Of a stretch of 28,109 bases of DNA, positions 16,032-23,628 are shown in pieces. The stretch covers positions 1-28,109 of IMG/VR virus record IMGVR_UViG_3300008113_001198. One strand, written 5' to 3'. Source of the stretch: a virus. Within the stretch, counting starts at the first letter, position 1. Each line of letters opens with the position of its first letter. The notes beneath the pieces are model-generated. The model had not been told where the DNA came from and made no database searches. It worked only from the letters and a program-made list of their open reading frames with translations. The translations under genes were made by a program, and so were the position numbers.

Positions 16032-16520
16032 TTATGCGCTAATAGACGCAACTTTATCTTGGAATGCTTTGACACGAGCTTGCAAAGCGGCTTCTTGTTC
16101 AGCCAAAACAGCAGCGCGGGCGTTCAAGTCTGCTTCTTTACTTGCCAGTGCGGCGGCCTTGGCGTCAGCAGCGGCTTCACGCTTGCCTACGTCGGCCTCA
16201 CGCCCAGCCAGCGTAGCGTTTGTGGTCTTAGCAAAATTAGCCGCTGCGCTCTGTTGGGCTTGAGCTTCTGCCAATGCGGCAGCAGCGTCAGATTGCATCT
16301 GAGCCGCTTCAGCTTGCACTTGAGCGGCAGTGGCGCGGGCCGCACTTAGCTCTTGCTTGGCTTTTTCACGATCAGCCGCAGCGTCTTGAACAGCGGACAA
16401 GGCGCCTTGACGAGCGGCTAGCTCGTCGCGCAGCATAGCCATGTTCGCCAAATCAATCGGTAGCTGCTTGGTGAAATACTCAACGTAGTTCAACGCAGGG
16501 GTGTCGTTGGAGACTTGCAT
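16032..16520 (-). CDS. Ala-rich coiled-coil protein upstream of scaffold, unknown function
   Basis: A 162-residue protein. The first 30 residues (NDTPALNYVEYFTKQLPIDL) are ordinary; residues about 35-160 are one long Ala/Glu/Gln/Lys helix with heptads (AAQVQAEAAQMQSDAAAALA; KREAAADAKAAALASKEADL). It has no membrane segment or known domain. It lies directly before the scaffold gene, so a scaffold helper or an internal head protein is possible. GAGG lies five bases before ATG. Repetitive Ala codons make it prone to internal recombination. Confidence 0.7.
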   Translation of the reverse strand: MQVSNDTPALNYVEYFTKQLPIDLANMAMLRDELAARQGALSAVQDAAADREKAKQELSAARATAAQVQAEAAQMQSDAAAALAEAQAQQSAAANFAKTTNATLAGREADVGKREAAADAKAAALASKEADLNARAAVLAEQEAALQARVKAFQDKVASISA

Positions 16521-16529
16521 TTTGACCTC

Positions 16530-16835
16530 TTAGGAGTAGTAAGTGACGTTGAGTTTTGCGCCGCTGACTTGCTCGATAAATTGAATCTGAGACAAGTCGC
16601 CATCGTACTGCAAAGTCACACCCGCAGCCAAGGGCATCCCAACACTTGCAGTCGGGGCAACATTGTCGTCGCGCCAACGAACGGCTTGGCCTTCGGGCGT
16701 GATGATTGCAATGCGGGGGGTGCCTACCAAGCCGCTTAAATCGCGCTTAGGGACCGTCAGTCGGGTAGCAGAACTCAAACTTGTAATCTGCTGGTAGCCC
16801 ATCACTGACGTGATTGCTTTGAGGTTGATCGCCAT
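16530..16835 (-). CDS. Small structural protein, unknown function
   Basis: A 101-residue soluble protein. MAINLKAITSVMGYQQITSL is followed by RIAIITPEGQAVRWRDDNVA and ASVGMPLAAGVTLQYDGDLS, a pattern I associate with phage proteins of unknown role next to capsid genes. Strand-rich and without charged clusters, it may be a capsid or connector component. TAGGAG lies seven bases before ATG. Its ATG overlaps the preceding tiny gene's stop (TAATG). Confidence 0.7.
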   Translation of the reverse strand: MAINLKAITSVMGYQQITSLSSATRLTVPKRDLSGLVGTPRIAIITPEGQAVRWRDDNVAPTASVGMPLAAGVTLQYDGDLSQIQFIEQVSGAKLNVTYYS

Positions 16836-16954
16836 TAAAATCTCCTACGTTCAGTAAATGACCGCAACTTGATCAAAAGTTGCTCAGTTGCTTGCACAAC
16901 GCCAGCAAAGAAACCGCCAGCAAAAAAATCTCCGCCAAAAAAAGGGCCGCCCAT
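16835..16954 (-). CDS. 39-residue FFGG-repeat micropeptide
   Basis: Starts MGGPFFGGDFFAGGFFAGVV and continues QATEQLLIKLRSFTERRRF. The Phe-Phe-Gly-Gly repeats would make it sticky or membrane-associated, with a basic amphipathic tail. Its TAA overlaps the next gene's ATG (TAATG), and it begins three bases after the previous stop, so it fits the operon exactly; that is the main support. I have seen short FFGG-rich phage genes in this sort of position but know no function. No strong ribosome site is visible; translation may depend on coupling. Confidence 0.65.
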   Translation of the reverse strand: MGGPFFGGDFFAGGFFAGVVQATEQLLIKLRSFTERRRF

Positions 16955-16957
16955 AGG

Positions 16958-17185
16958 TCAATTTTCGCCGGTTTCTGGCGTATTTTCAACCACAAACTCC
17001 ATAACCCACACCTGTCGCCACACACCGTCAGCATCCTGCTGCGGCTCTTGCTCAACAGCAACCATGCCTGACTGGCGTGGCATAGGCGTTGGCATCACCA
17101 GCGGAATGCCTTCAGCTTGCAGCAGTTCGACGTTGGCATTGGCAGGAATGCTGCCGTCTGCATTGAGTAGAAATTGCTTTGGCAT
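16958..17185 (-). CDS. Small protein paired with the glycine-rich adhesin
   Basis: A 75-residue protein starting MPKQFLLNADGSIPANANVE, then LLQAEGIPLVMPTPMPRQSG, and ending in an acidic tail (EFVVENTPETGEN). Short proteins with the same opening follow glycine-rich tail proteins in other phages, as I recall; an assembly-chaperone role like that of tail-fibre assembly proteins is plausible but unproven. GAGG lies five bases before ATG. It follows the glycine-rich gene by seven bases. Confidence 0.7.
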   Translation of the reverse strand: MPKQFLLNADGSIPANANVELLQAEGIPLVMPTPMPRQSGMVAVEQEPQQDADGVWRQVWVMEFVVENTPETGEN

Positions 17186-17192
17186 ATCAACC

Positions 17193-18348
17193 TCAGAAGA
17201 ACGTCACGACACGGACATAGCCGTTACCGCCGTTACCACCAGCACCGGAGTTCACGCCGTGACCCGCACCGCCTCCACCGCCGCCGCCTCCGGGATAACC
17301 ACCATTGCCGCCATTGCCTGCGGTAGTCGTTCCTGAGCCGCCAGAGCCGCCGCCATCACCTCCTACAAAATAAGTAATTGAATTAGAACCGTTGCCTCCG
17401 GAACCATTGGTAGTCCCTGCCGAACCGCCGCCAGTAGTCGTTGCGGTACTCGTTGAATTAAGTGCTCCGCCTAGACCACCAGAAGAGCCTGTTGACGCGC
17501 TTGTAGAACCTGCTTGAAAACCAGCACCTCCAGCGCCTCCACCTGCCCTATAACCGCCTCTACTTCCGGCTGATCCATTAAGGGAGGCGCCTGTTCCACC
17601 GCCTGCGGTATATTGCGTATTACTAAGTACAACCTCTCCAAGCCCACCGCCGCCACCGCCAGCAGAACCACTTGCAGTAGTGCCACCGTTACCGCCAAAT
17701 GCACCTCTAGCAAGACCCCAAGAACCAAAAGATGTATTACCGCCATCAGATGCGTTTTGCCCGCTTGTGTCGTCAGTAGTCCTAGCAGCTCCTCCGGTAG
17801 AACCGGCTCCAACAGTAACTGTTTCTGTAGAGCCAAGAGAGCTTGCAGGAATCCACAGTTCTGTACGACCACCACCTCCACCCCCGCCACCGCCAAATGC
17901 GGCTGTGCCAGATGAAGCCAAAGCTCGCCTTCGACCAGAACCACCACCGCCGCCACCACCGTACATCAGCACATAGACCAGCTTTGCCCCCGCAGGCTTA
18001 GTCCATGTTGATGTGCCAGTGCTAGTGAACTCTTGAATGTCTGCGCTGGAAATGCCACCGCCTCCAGTAGCCCACGCTACACCAGAAGCGGCAGTTGAAT
18101 CAGCCGTCAATACCTGCCCATTCGTACCAACGGGAACGCGCACATTGTCGGTTCCGTTGTTGGCGATCAGATCGCCCTTGGTAGTCGTTGGTGACAGCGC
18201 GTCAAATGCGGCGGTCTGTGTTGTTTGACCCGTCCCGCCGTTGGCAATAGCAAGAGTCCCAGTCAACGAATGGCTGGCGTCACGCAGCAGCGCCGGTGGC
18301 GCTAAACGTGCCGTCGGCGGGCGTTGAGTGGTTGACTGTTAAGGTCAT
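17193..18348 (-). CDS. Glycine-rich tail adhesin, reading frame broken near 18280
   Basis: The ATG at 18348 overlaps the previous stop (ATGA) and reads MTLTVNHSTPADGTFSATGA, then hits TGA at 18282-18280. The rest continues in another frame from DASHSLTGTLAIANGGTGQT to 17193. Adding two G's at the TGAC would read Ala-Trp-Asp-Ala-Ser and restore a single protein, so a 2-base deletion or sequencing error is likely. The rest has a module shared with the 9115-10704 gene, a strand pair (FTSTGTSTWTKPAGAKLVYV), then polyglycine runs (GGGGGGGSG and many GG pairs) to the end. Glycine-rich C-termini of this kind are known in phage adhesins such as T2/T4-type gp38, where they form a polyglycine sandwich that binds the receptor. 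If the break is real, a start at TTG 18266 could still make the main part. Confidence 0.75.
18057..18260. repeat. Fibre module shared with 9280-9483
   Basis: Encodes about 68 residues from GTLAIANGGTGQTTQ to ATGGG, similar to the unit in the large fibre-like gene 8.8 kb away. Confidence 0.75.
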
Positions 18349-18710
18349 GCCAGAAACTTGAGTTTGTACAGCGTGGTCAGGTACAGTTCGACAATATTAT
18401 CGATCAACTGCTGCAAAGTAGAGTCTTCTTTTTTCGCCACCTTGTAGCGCATCTCCTCGACCTCAGCCAGCGACGATTCGAGGAACTCGATGATGTTGGT
18501 TGTCTTCTTGGCCGAGTGCAGGCTGATCGGCCCGATAAGCCCGTGACGGCCTTGGTACGCCTCGGCAAACGCATCGGCGTGGTCGATGATGGTGTCGTAG
18601 AACGTGTTGAGCGCCACATGCTTAGAGTAGCTGCGCGTGTTCAGGTGCACCGAGTGGGCCACATCACGGGCCAAGAACAAGACGCCCATAAAGTTGGCGG
18701 CGGTGCTCAT
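18345..18710 (-). CDS. Dps/ferritin-like four-helix protein (possibly DUF5856)
   Basis: A 121-residue helical protein. Residues His19, His31, Asp46 and Glu50 have exactly the spacing of the E. coli Dps ferroxidase ligands (His51, His63, Asp78, Glu82); the position of Asp67 is Asn35. Around them IIDHADAFAEA resembles the LIDHLDTMAER helix of Dps, and HLNTR resembles its HWNMR, though that match needs a shift of three residues. I believe it belongs to a phage-borne family named DUF5856, but not with certainty. It starts inside the end of the portal gene (ATGA) and ends overlapping the next gene, so it is co-translated with head genes. It is shorter than Dps (about 167). Iron binding is inference; a helical portal partner is the alternative. 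Confidence 0.6.
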   Translation of the reverse strand: MSTAANFMGVLFLARDVAHSVHLNTRSYSKHVALNTFYDTIIDHADAFAEAYQGRHGLIGPISLHSAKKTTNIIEFLESSLAEVEEMRYKVAKKEDSTLQQLIDNIVELYLTTLYKLKFLA

Positions 18711-20860
18711 TGCATAGCTCCTTGGGGTGGCATCTCGGGCTGCATCTCAGGCATCTGCGCGTTCAAGTTGTTGCTTTCCATCGCAGCGGCCACGACGCCC
18801 ATAGCGATGTCTTGAATCTGCTGCTCGGTCATGCCGGCCTGCACGGCGCTGATGCGCTGCGTCTCGGCCTGGTACGCCTTGATCTCCGCCTCGAACTCCT
18901 TGATCGACAGATCACGCGCTTCCATCGACTTCTGCACGTTTTGCAACATGCCGGCCATCTGCTGCATCTCTTGGTTCATGGCCTCCATCTGCTGCTTGGC
19001 CGCTGCCAGCGCCGGGTTGTCCTCGTCGTCGCCAAGGATGGCCGGATCGATCACCTTGGCAAAGCGTTGCGACATTTCCTGAGCGCCCGGCCAGTCCATG
19101 TTCTTGACGAACAGGTCGCCAGCCACACGCCAGAGGTCTGGGTTGCCTTGCAGTAGCTGGGCCATTGCTTCACGCGACTCTTGGCGCTTGGTGGCAAAGC
19201 CGGGGCCAGTAATGACCATGACGTCATACTTGCCGACGCCGGGGTTGTAGATTTTCTCGACCACGATGCCCTGCTCGTTGACAATCTTCTTGACCGGCTC
19301 GGGCTGCATCGGGTTGATCTTGACCATCTTAGACTGGCCGTCCTCGCCGACGATGCGGGCGATGCGCTGCGTGTCGTAGATTTTCGGGATCAGGTCGATC
19401 AGTTGCCGGCCGATGTAGCGGATAAACCGAGCGTAGTTGTCCACGTAATGGTACGTGCCGGTGTCCGACTCACGCTGACGGGCTAGGATGGCCTTGCCGC
19501 TGCGCTCGTTGGACGTTTGGCCCAGCGAGGCGTTGTACTGGCCGGTCGTGTTCTTGATGTCATCAGACGCACCCATCTTGGCCTGAATCAGGCCGGTCTG
19601 CGGCAGCGGCGGGGCTGCGCGCTGGGGCAGCGGCAGCACGGCGCCTGCGCCGTCGGTGACGTCCGGGTTGACCTCAAGGTAGGGCCAGTTCTGGGTGTTT
19701 GCAGTCTTCCACTGCATCTCGTAACCCTCGAACTGACCGCCGTAGCCGATGAACGGCGCCTTGGGGGCCAAGGCCAGCATCTCGGCTTCTTGGCTCGTCC
19801 AGTAGTTGTACATGCGCTGCGCGTCTTTGGCGTTACGCACAAGGCCGCTGACGTACAGCCGGCCCTCAACCTCGAACTCGTTGCCCACGCAGCGCACCAC
19901 CGGGATGTGCGAACCGGCCCAGTCAGACCGCTCAAGCACCTCGTAGCCGTTGATTTTGAGCCACTTGACCTTCTTGCGGTCAGACGGGCGCGAGCGCAGG
20001 GGCTTGCCAAACTGCATCCGCAGCATCTTATCCTCGGGCGTGCCTTGGAACGCCGTGACATTGCCGGGGTACAGGTTGAGTGTCTCTTTGGTGTTCTCGA
20101 TGTAGAAATACTCGGCGATACGCACCGTGTTTTCGTTCATCCACTGGCTAAAGCCTTGGTCGCCCACGCCCAGCGTTTGCAGCGTGGTGATGGGCGCGGC
20201 GTCCGGGTACTGGCGCTCGTACTCGTCCTTAGGGATGTCCTCGGTGATGAAGCACCAACGAGCGTCAGAGCCGCACGGGTCTTGGATCAGCGGGTCCATG
20301 TAGACGCTAAACGAGTTGCGGATGCGCCCGATCTTGATGTCTTGGTCGAACGTGTTGTCGTCGCAATACTCGGTCAAGATGCGCGCGTAGCCCTCGCCGT
20401 AGGACACCTGGTTCTCGCAGGCGGTGTCGTAGGCCACGTCGGCGTCCGAGATGTACTCGATGTGCCGGATCATGCCGTTGAAGATTTCCGCTACCTCGAC
20501 GTCAGCGCCGTCGTCGGCCGGAATCACCTTGGGCTGCGGCCTGTTTTGCCGCTGCTCGTTGGTCACCTGATGGACGTGCTGCGGCAGCTTGTTGATGGTC
20601 AGGCACGGCCTGGCGTTGATCGTCTGGCCCTGCACCGCACCGCGAGTTGCCAGCACGTCGGCCGGCCACTGCCAGTGGTTGTCGGGCGAGCCGGCGTAAA
20701 AGCGCAGATCGTCTAGCTCGTCCTCACGCGACTCAGACAGCGCAGAAATCGCCATGTTCAGGCGGCTGCGGGCCGTCGAGAGCACCTCGGAGTCGCTCTT
20801 GTCCTTGGCCGAGCCGCCTTCGCTGACCGCGCCAGCAGCGGCGATTCCTGTGTAGTCCAT
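18707..20860 (-). CDS. Portal protein (P22-like)
   Basis: A 717-residue protein, close to the 725 of P22 portal. The core reads DDLRFYAGSPDNHWQWPADV, RPCLTINKLPQHVHQVTNEQ and WCFITEDIPKDEYERQYPDA, typical of the P22 portal family. It forms the dodecameric channel for DNA packaging at one head vertex. Residues about 618-668 are a Gln/Met/Glu-rich helix (KQQMEAMNQEMQQMAG) that corresponds to the C-terminal barrel of P22 portal. The final 20 residues are Met/Pro/Gln-rich. It lies upstream of scaffold and coat with other genes in between. Its stop overlaps the next ATG (ATGA). Confidence 0.93.
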   Translation of the reverse strand: MDYTGIAAAGAVSEGGSAKDKSDSEVLSTARSRLNMAISALSESREDELDDLRFYAGSPDNHWQWPADVLATRGAVQGQTINARPCLTINKLPQHVHQVTNEQRQNRPQPKVIPADDGADVEVAEIFNGMIRHIEYISDADVAYDTACENQVSYGEGYARILTEYCDDNTFDQDIKIGRIRNSFSVYMDPLIQDPCGSDARWCFITEDIPKDEYERQYPDAAPITTLQTLGVGDQGFSQWMNENTVRIAEYFYIENTKETLNLYPGNVTAFQGTPEDKMLRMQFGKPLRSRPSDRKKVKWLKINGYEVLERSDWAGSHIPVVRCVGNEFEVEGRLYVSGLVRNAKDAQRMYNYWTSQEAEMLALAPKAPFIGYGGQFEGYEMQWKTANTQNWPYLEVNPDVTDGAGAVLPLPQRAAPPLPQTGLIQAKMGASDDIKNTTGQYNASLGQTSNERSGKAILARQRESDTGTYHYVDNYARFIRYIGRQLIDLIPKIYDTQRIARIVGEDGQSKMVKINPMQPEPVKKIVNEQGIVVEKIYNPGVGKYDVMVITGPGFATKRQESREAMAQLLQGNPDLWRVAGDLFVKNMDWPGAQEMSQRFAKVIDPAILGDDEDNPALAAAKQQMEAMNQEMQQMAGMLQNVQKSMEARDLSIKEFEAEIKAYQAETQRISAVQAGMTEQQIQDIAMGVVAAAMESNNLNAQMPEMQPEMPPQGAMQ

Positions 20861-20862
20861 GA

Positions 20863-21048
20863 TTACTTGATCTTGCTCAGAACCTTGGCAACGGTCGCCT
20901 TGACGTTGTTGCCTGCGGGAATGCTACCGTGGCAGCCCATGCCGGGCATCTTAGAGTACGTCTCTTTGTTGCGGTCAGGCATCCCGCCGCCGGACATCTT
21001 CGGCTCGCGAGCGTTGAGTTTGCTAATGGGTTCGAGGTGCTTGCTCAT
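20863..21048 (-). CDS. Small basic protein before portal, unknown function
   Basis: A 61-residue, Lys/Gly/Met-rich protein (MSKHLEPISKLNAREPKMSG, later YSKMPGMGCHGSIPAGNNVK). No known domain. Its ATG overlaps the previous stop (ATGA) and it ends two bases before the portal ATG. One of four consecutive small basic genes between terminase and portal; the role is unknown. Confidence 0.65.
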   Translation of the reverse strand: MSKHLEPISKLNAREPKMSGGGMPDRNKETYSKMPGMGCHGSIPAGNNVKATVAKVLSKIK

Positions 21049-21182
21049 TTCTTTCCTTTCGGCGCAGCGCGCTTGACAGCATATGCGATGGCAACGGCCT
21101 GTTTGACCGGCTTGCCAGCCTTGACTTCAGCCTTCACGTTCTTGCGGAAGGCTTCCTTACTAGCAGACTTGACGAGCGGCAT
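21045..21182 (-). CDS. 45-residue basic protein, unknown function
   Basis: Reads MPLVKSASKEAFRKNVKAEV, then KAGKPVKQAVAIAYAVKRAA and PKGKK. Nearly identical short basic proteins are familiar from many phage genomes near terminase and portal, without a known role; nucleic-acid binding is possible because of its charge. Its ATG shares a base with the previous stop (TAATG) and its TGA overlaps the next ATG, so it fits the operon tightly. Confidence 0.75.
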   Translation of the reverse strand: MPLVKSASKEAFRKNVKAEVKAGKPVKQAVAIAYAVKRAAPKGKK

Positions 21183-21334
21183 TACTTGCCCTTCTTGGCC
21201 GACTGTTTGAACGCCTTGTTGGTCGGCGCGCCCGGCGAGCCGGGCTTCCTCATTTTTTCTCCGCTACCGGCTTTGATGCGCTCGCGCTTGGCGTGAATTG
21301 CAGCATATAGACCAGGGTCACCAGGCTTTTTCAT
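21182..21334 (-). CDS. 50-residue basic protein, unknown function
   Basis: Reads MKKPGDPGLYAAIHAKRERI, then KAGSGEKMRKPGSPGAPTNK. Two KPG-PG motifs and a Lys-rich end recall short phage proteins found with the previous gene. The start at 21334 is chosen over ATGs at 21415 and 21379, which lie inside the preceding gene, because GGAAG precedes it and the gene begins one base after that stop. Confidence 0.72.
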   Translation of the reverse strand: MKKPGDPGLYAAIHAKRERIKAGSGEKMRKPGSPGAPTNKAFKQSAKKGK

Positions 21335-21335
21335 G

Positions 21336-21593
21336 TCAGCACTTCCATCGTTTAAGTGACGCTTTGGCGCGTTCGCCATCTTTGGCTTTCTCAGCCACTG
21401 CGGACATTCTGGCACAGAAGGACGCCTTGCGGCCAGCGTCGGCCTTGGTCTTGGGGCTGGGCGCCGGCGGCTTGAGGTTGGAGCCGGTGGCTGCGTTGTA
21501 CTTGGCGCGGCCCTTGGCGGTCAGGCCCGCGCCCTTGCTGACGGGTAGCTTCTCGCCCCGCCCAACGCTAAGAGACACGCCTTTTTTCGCCAT
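21336..21593 (-). CDS. 85-residue basic phage protein (DUF6321-like)
   Basis: Reads MAKKGVSLSVGRGEKLPVSK, then GAGLTAKGRAKYNAATGSNL, SFCARMSAVAEKAKD and a final LKRWKC. GLTAKGRAKYN...TGSNL with FCARM and a terminal Trp-Lys-Cys is a conserved phage signature that I associate with a family of unknown function (DUF6321, from memory). Two cysteines at the conserved places could bind metal. The ATG at 21593 overlaps the terminase stop (TAATG); an in-frame ATG five codons earlier would lie inside terminase and is less likely. Confidence 0.75.
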   Translation of the reverse strand: MAKKGVSLSVGRGEKLPVSKGAGLTAKGRAKYNAATGSNLKPPAPSPKTKADAGRKASFCARMSAVAEKAKDGERAKASLKRWKC

Positions 21594-23122
21594 TACGCCC
21601 CCATCCATGAGGTTGAGACAGTACCGTAGCCCATCGACCGCGCGGTGCGCTGCTTGTCTTCGCGCATCTCGCGGTGCGCCACAGGGAAGGCAAACGTCAA
21701 CGCTATTGCATCGGCTGCGTCGGGGCTTGCCAAACCACGGGCTTTCATGTCCTTTTTGGACTCTAGGTAGATCGTACCACGAGAATCGGGCTTCATCTTA
21801 GGCGAAATCAGGTCAGACTTCAAGAACCTGTCGTTTGGCACGCTCGCCGACTTCAGCCAGTCGCGCATCTCACCCCAGATTTCCGCCCTCTTGTTGCCGT
21901 ACATGATCGGGTTCTTGGCCTTGTTGCCGAAGTTCACGCCCCTGATCTTGTACCGCTGCTCCTTGAGCCGGTCCACGACCCCTGCCCCTAGCCCGCCCTC
22001 GTCGATGTTGACCAGCGTCGGCTTGAACTCCTCGATCGCGTCGATGACGTGCCCGACCACCGTCATGGTGTCGTCGCCTCGGTGCCTAATCAGCTTCAAA
22101 ATGTCGCGCCCCTGACGCACGGCGATGACGGTCGCGTCCGCCCCGAACCGCGCCGGGTCTACACCCACCACGATCGGCGCCGATTCGTCCTTGTAGGGCT
22201 GCCGTTTCATCGCCGCGTCCACGATGCCGATGCTGATGAACTGGTCGTCGCCCTCGTTGGGGAACTGACCGTACACCTCGACGTGCGCTTGGCTGCTGTC
22301 CGGCCCGTATTCCGCGATGATCTGCTCATAGACCTGCTTGTCGGTGCCCTCAACCGTCCTTGCGTCCACAATTTTCGACTTCCAGAACTCGCGTTTGCTG
22401 TTAAACGCCTCGTAGAAGTACCCCGTGTTGCGGCGCGGGTTGGAAAACGCCAGCCAGAAGCGATTTGGCGTGTTTTCTGTGAAAAAACCGCTCGTCACGG
22501 CCCAGATCGAGTCGTCAATACCCGACGCCTCGTCAAAAATCACCATCACACCGTCGAAGTTGTGTACGCCAGCGTAGGCGTCAGGGTTCTCCGCCGACCA
22601 CAGCCGCCCCTCGACGCCCCAGTAGCGCGTGCCTTTTCGCAGATCGCGCTCGACTAGCTCAGTGAGCCACTTGGCCGGCATCAGCCTGGTCGCGCTGACC
22701 TCGAACCAATGGCTGTTAATCGACATCGCCAGCCACTTTGTCAGTTCGGCCCAGGTTATTGACCTTAACTGGCTCTCCGAGTTAGCCGAGATGATGGTCG
22801 TCGAGCCGATCCGCGTGGACAGCATCCAGTCCGTGATCCAACTGACTAGCGCCGACTTGCCGATACCACGGCCCGAACTGACTGCCAAGCGCAGCACGTC
22901 GAAGTCTAGACGGCCGCCGTTCTGCTTGATGTGCTCGGCCATAGTCGCGAGCACCTCGCGCTGCCACTTACGCGGTCCAGTGAAGTGCTCCAGCGGCGTG
23001 CCCTTGACGCCCCACGGATACGCGAACATCACGAACGCGAGCGGGTTGTCCTTGATGGCCGGCGACCACAGCCGAGCCATTAGCTCCTGTTCGTCCTGCG
23101 CGCTGTAGCGTGTGGTCTGCAT
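21593..23122 (-). CDS. terL: Terminase large subunit
   Basis: A 509-residue packaging motor. Walker A SSGRGIGKS is at about 82-90, Walker B VMVIFDEAS at 192-200 with the catalytic Glu. The C-terminal nuclease has an RNase H-like set of acids: Asp322 (GVDPARFGAD), Asp374 (NIDEGGLG) and Asp468/Asp471 (SPDAADAI). A complete ATPase plus nuclease and a normal length (about 500) indicate an active enzyme that cuts concatemers and pumps DNA through the portal. Its ATG shares one base with the stop of a 23-codon ORF, and it lies six bases after the small-subunit stop. Headful (P22-like) packaging is likely from the virion type but not shown. Confidence 0.95.
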   Translation of the reverse strand: MQTTRYSAQDEQELMARLWSPAIKDNPLAFVMFAYPWGVKGTPLEHFTGPRKWQREVLATMAEHIKQNGGRLDFDVLRLAVSSGRGIGKSALVSWITDWMLSTRIGSTTIISANSESQLRSITWAELTKWLAMSINSHWFEVSATRLMPAKWLTELVERDLRKGTRYWGVEGRLWSAENPDAYAGVHNFDGVMVIFDEASGIDDSIWAVTSGFFTENTPNRFWLAFSNPRRNTGYFYEAFNSKREFWKSKIVDARTVEGTDKQVYEQIIAEYGPDSSQAHVEVYGQFPNEGDDQFISIGIVDAAMKRQPYKDESAPIVVGVDPARFGADATVIAVRQGRDILKLIRHRGDDTMTVVGHVIDAIEEFKPTLVNIDEGGLGAGVVDRLKEQRYKIRGVNFGNKAKNPIMYGNKRAEIWGEMRDWLKSASVPNDRFLKSDLISPKMKPDSRGTIYLESKKDMKARGLASPDAADAIALTFAFPVAHREMREDKQRTARSMGYGTVSTSWMGA

Positions 23123-23193
23123 TACAGATCAAACAGCGGGCTGACGAGCCAGATGATCACTAGAAATAAGGCGATCCACAGAAGTATTTTCAT
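23122..23193 (-). CDS. 23-residue hydrophobic micropeptide overlapping the small terminase gene
   Basis: An out-of-frame ORF inside the 3' end of the small terminase gene. It reads MKILLWIALFLVIIWLVSPL plus three residues, one complete membrane helix. GAGG lies six to seven bases before its ATG, and its TAA overlaps the terminase large ATG (TAATG). The membrane-helix composition, the ribosome site and the coupled stop support translation; the short length means it could be chance. Possible roles are a membrane micropeptide or translational coupling of the terminase genes. Confidence 0.5.
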   Translation of the reverse strand: MKILLWIALFLVIIWLVSPLFDL

Positions 23194-23593
23194 TGATAGC
23201 CTCTACGTCGGTGACGTCCAGTACGCGGCGCTGCGCCTCCTGTAGCGCGGCCGTGATGCTGATTTGCTGGTTGACGTCCACACTGATGGCCTGCTTGGCG
23301 ACCCAGCCGTGGACGTTCTGCAAGATCGCCAGCGCCGCCTTGGCGTCGCCCTGCTGCGCTGCCTGGTGCAGCAACTCGCTCATCTCCATCTCGCCCTCGG
23401 CGCGGCCCTTGAGTTCGGCGTACTCCGCGATCTCGTCGAACTGCTTGAGTAGCTGGTACTCCTTGGGCAACATGCCGGCGGCCAACGCGAGAGCGTCGCC
23501 CTTGAGGCCGCGCTTGGCAGCCTTGTATATGCGATGGAGCCGATCCTCAGTCGCACGCAACTGACGCGGCTCATACGGCAAAGTCTCGAACAT
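23129..23593 (-). CDS. terS: Terminase small subunit
   Basis: A 154-residue helical protein. Near the N-terminus TEDRLHRIYKAAKRGLKGDA is followed by LALAAGMLPKEYQLLKQFDE, a helix-turn-helix-like DNA-binding part. The centre (AELKGRAEGEMEMSELLHQA, AILQNVHGWVAKQA) is typical of small terminase subunits in this group. It recognises phage DNA and feeds it to the large subunit. It is the first leftward gene of the late operon. No ribosome site is visible before ATG; a TATATT lies only six bases upstream, so the mRNA might be leaderless. Residues 135-154 also overlap the micropeptide ORF. Confidence 0.82.
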   Translation of the reverse strand: MFETLPYEPRQLRATEDRLHRIYKAAKRGLKGDALALAAGMLPKEYQLLKQFDEIAEYAELKGRAEGEMEMSELLHQAAQQGDAKAALAILQNVHGWVAKQAISVDVNQQISITAALQEAQRRVLDVTDVEAINENTSVDRLISSDHLARQPAV

Positions 23594-23599
23594 GCGCGG

Positions 23600-23628
23600 A
23601 ATATACCAAAAATTTTTGAAAAAAGAAA
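23600..23628 (-). promoter_or_regulatory. Weak candidate promoter for the leftward late operon
   Basis: TATATT at 23605-23600 on the minus strand is a good -10 box, but the -35 region is only a T-rich tract (TTTCTT). It lies six bases before the terminase ATG, within an A/T-rich stretch (23601-23636), implying a leaderless transcript. Other starts further upstream are equally possible. Confidence 0.3.

Noticed and set aside
17471-17959. 162-codon minus-strand ORF inside the glycine-rich gene
   Set aside because: It reads the GG-rich codons in another frame as Val/Leu repeats; the polyglycine frame continues a known fibre module.
19517-20716. Plus-strand ORF of 399 codons opposite the portal gene
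   Set aside because: Shadow of the portal reading frame; Leu/Val/Arg/His-biased without recognisable motifs.
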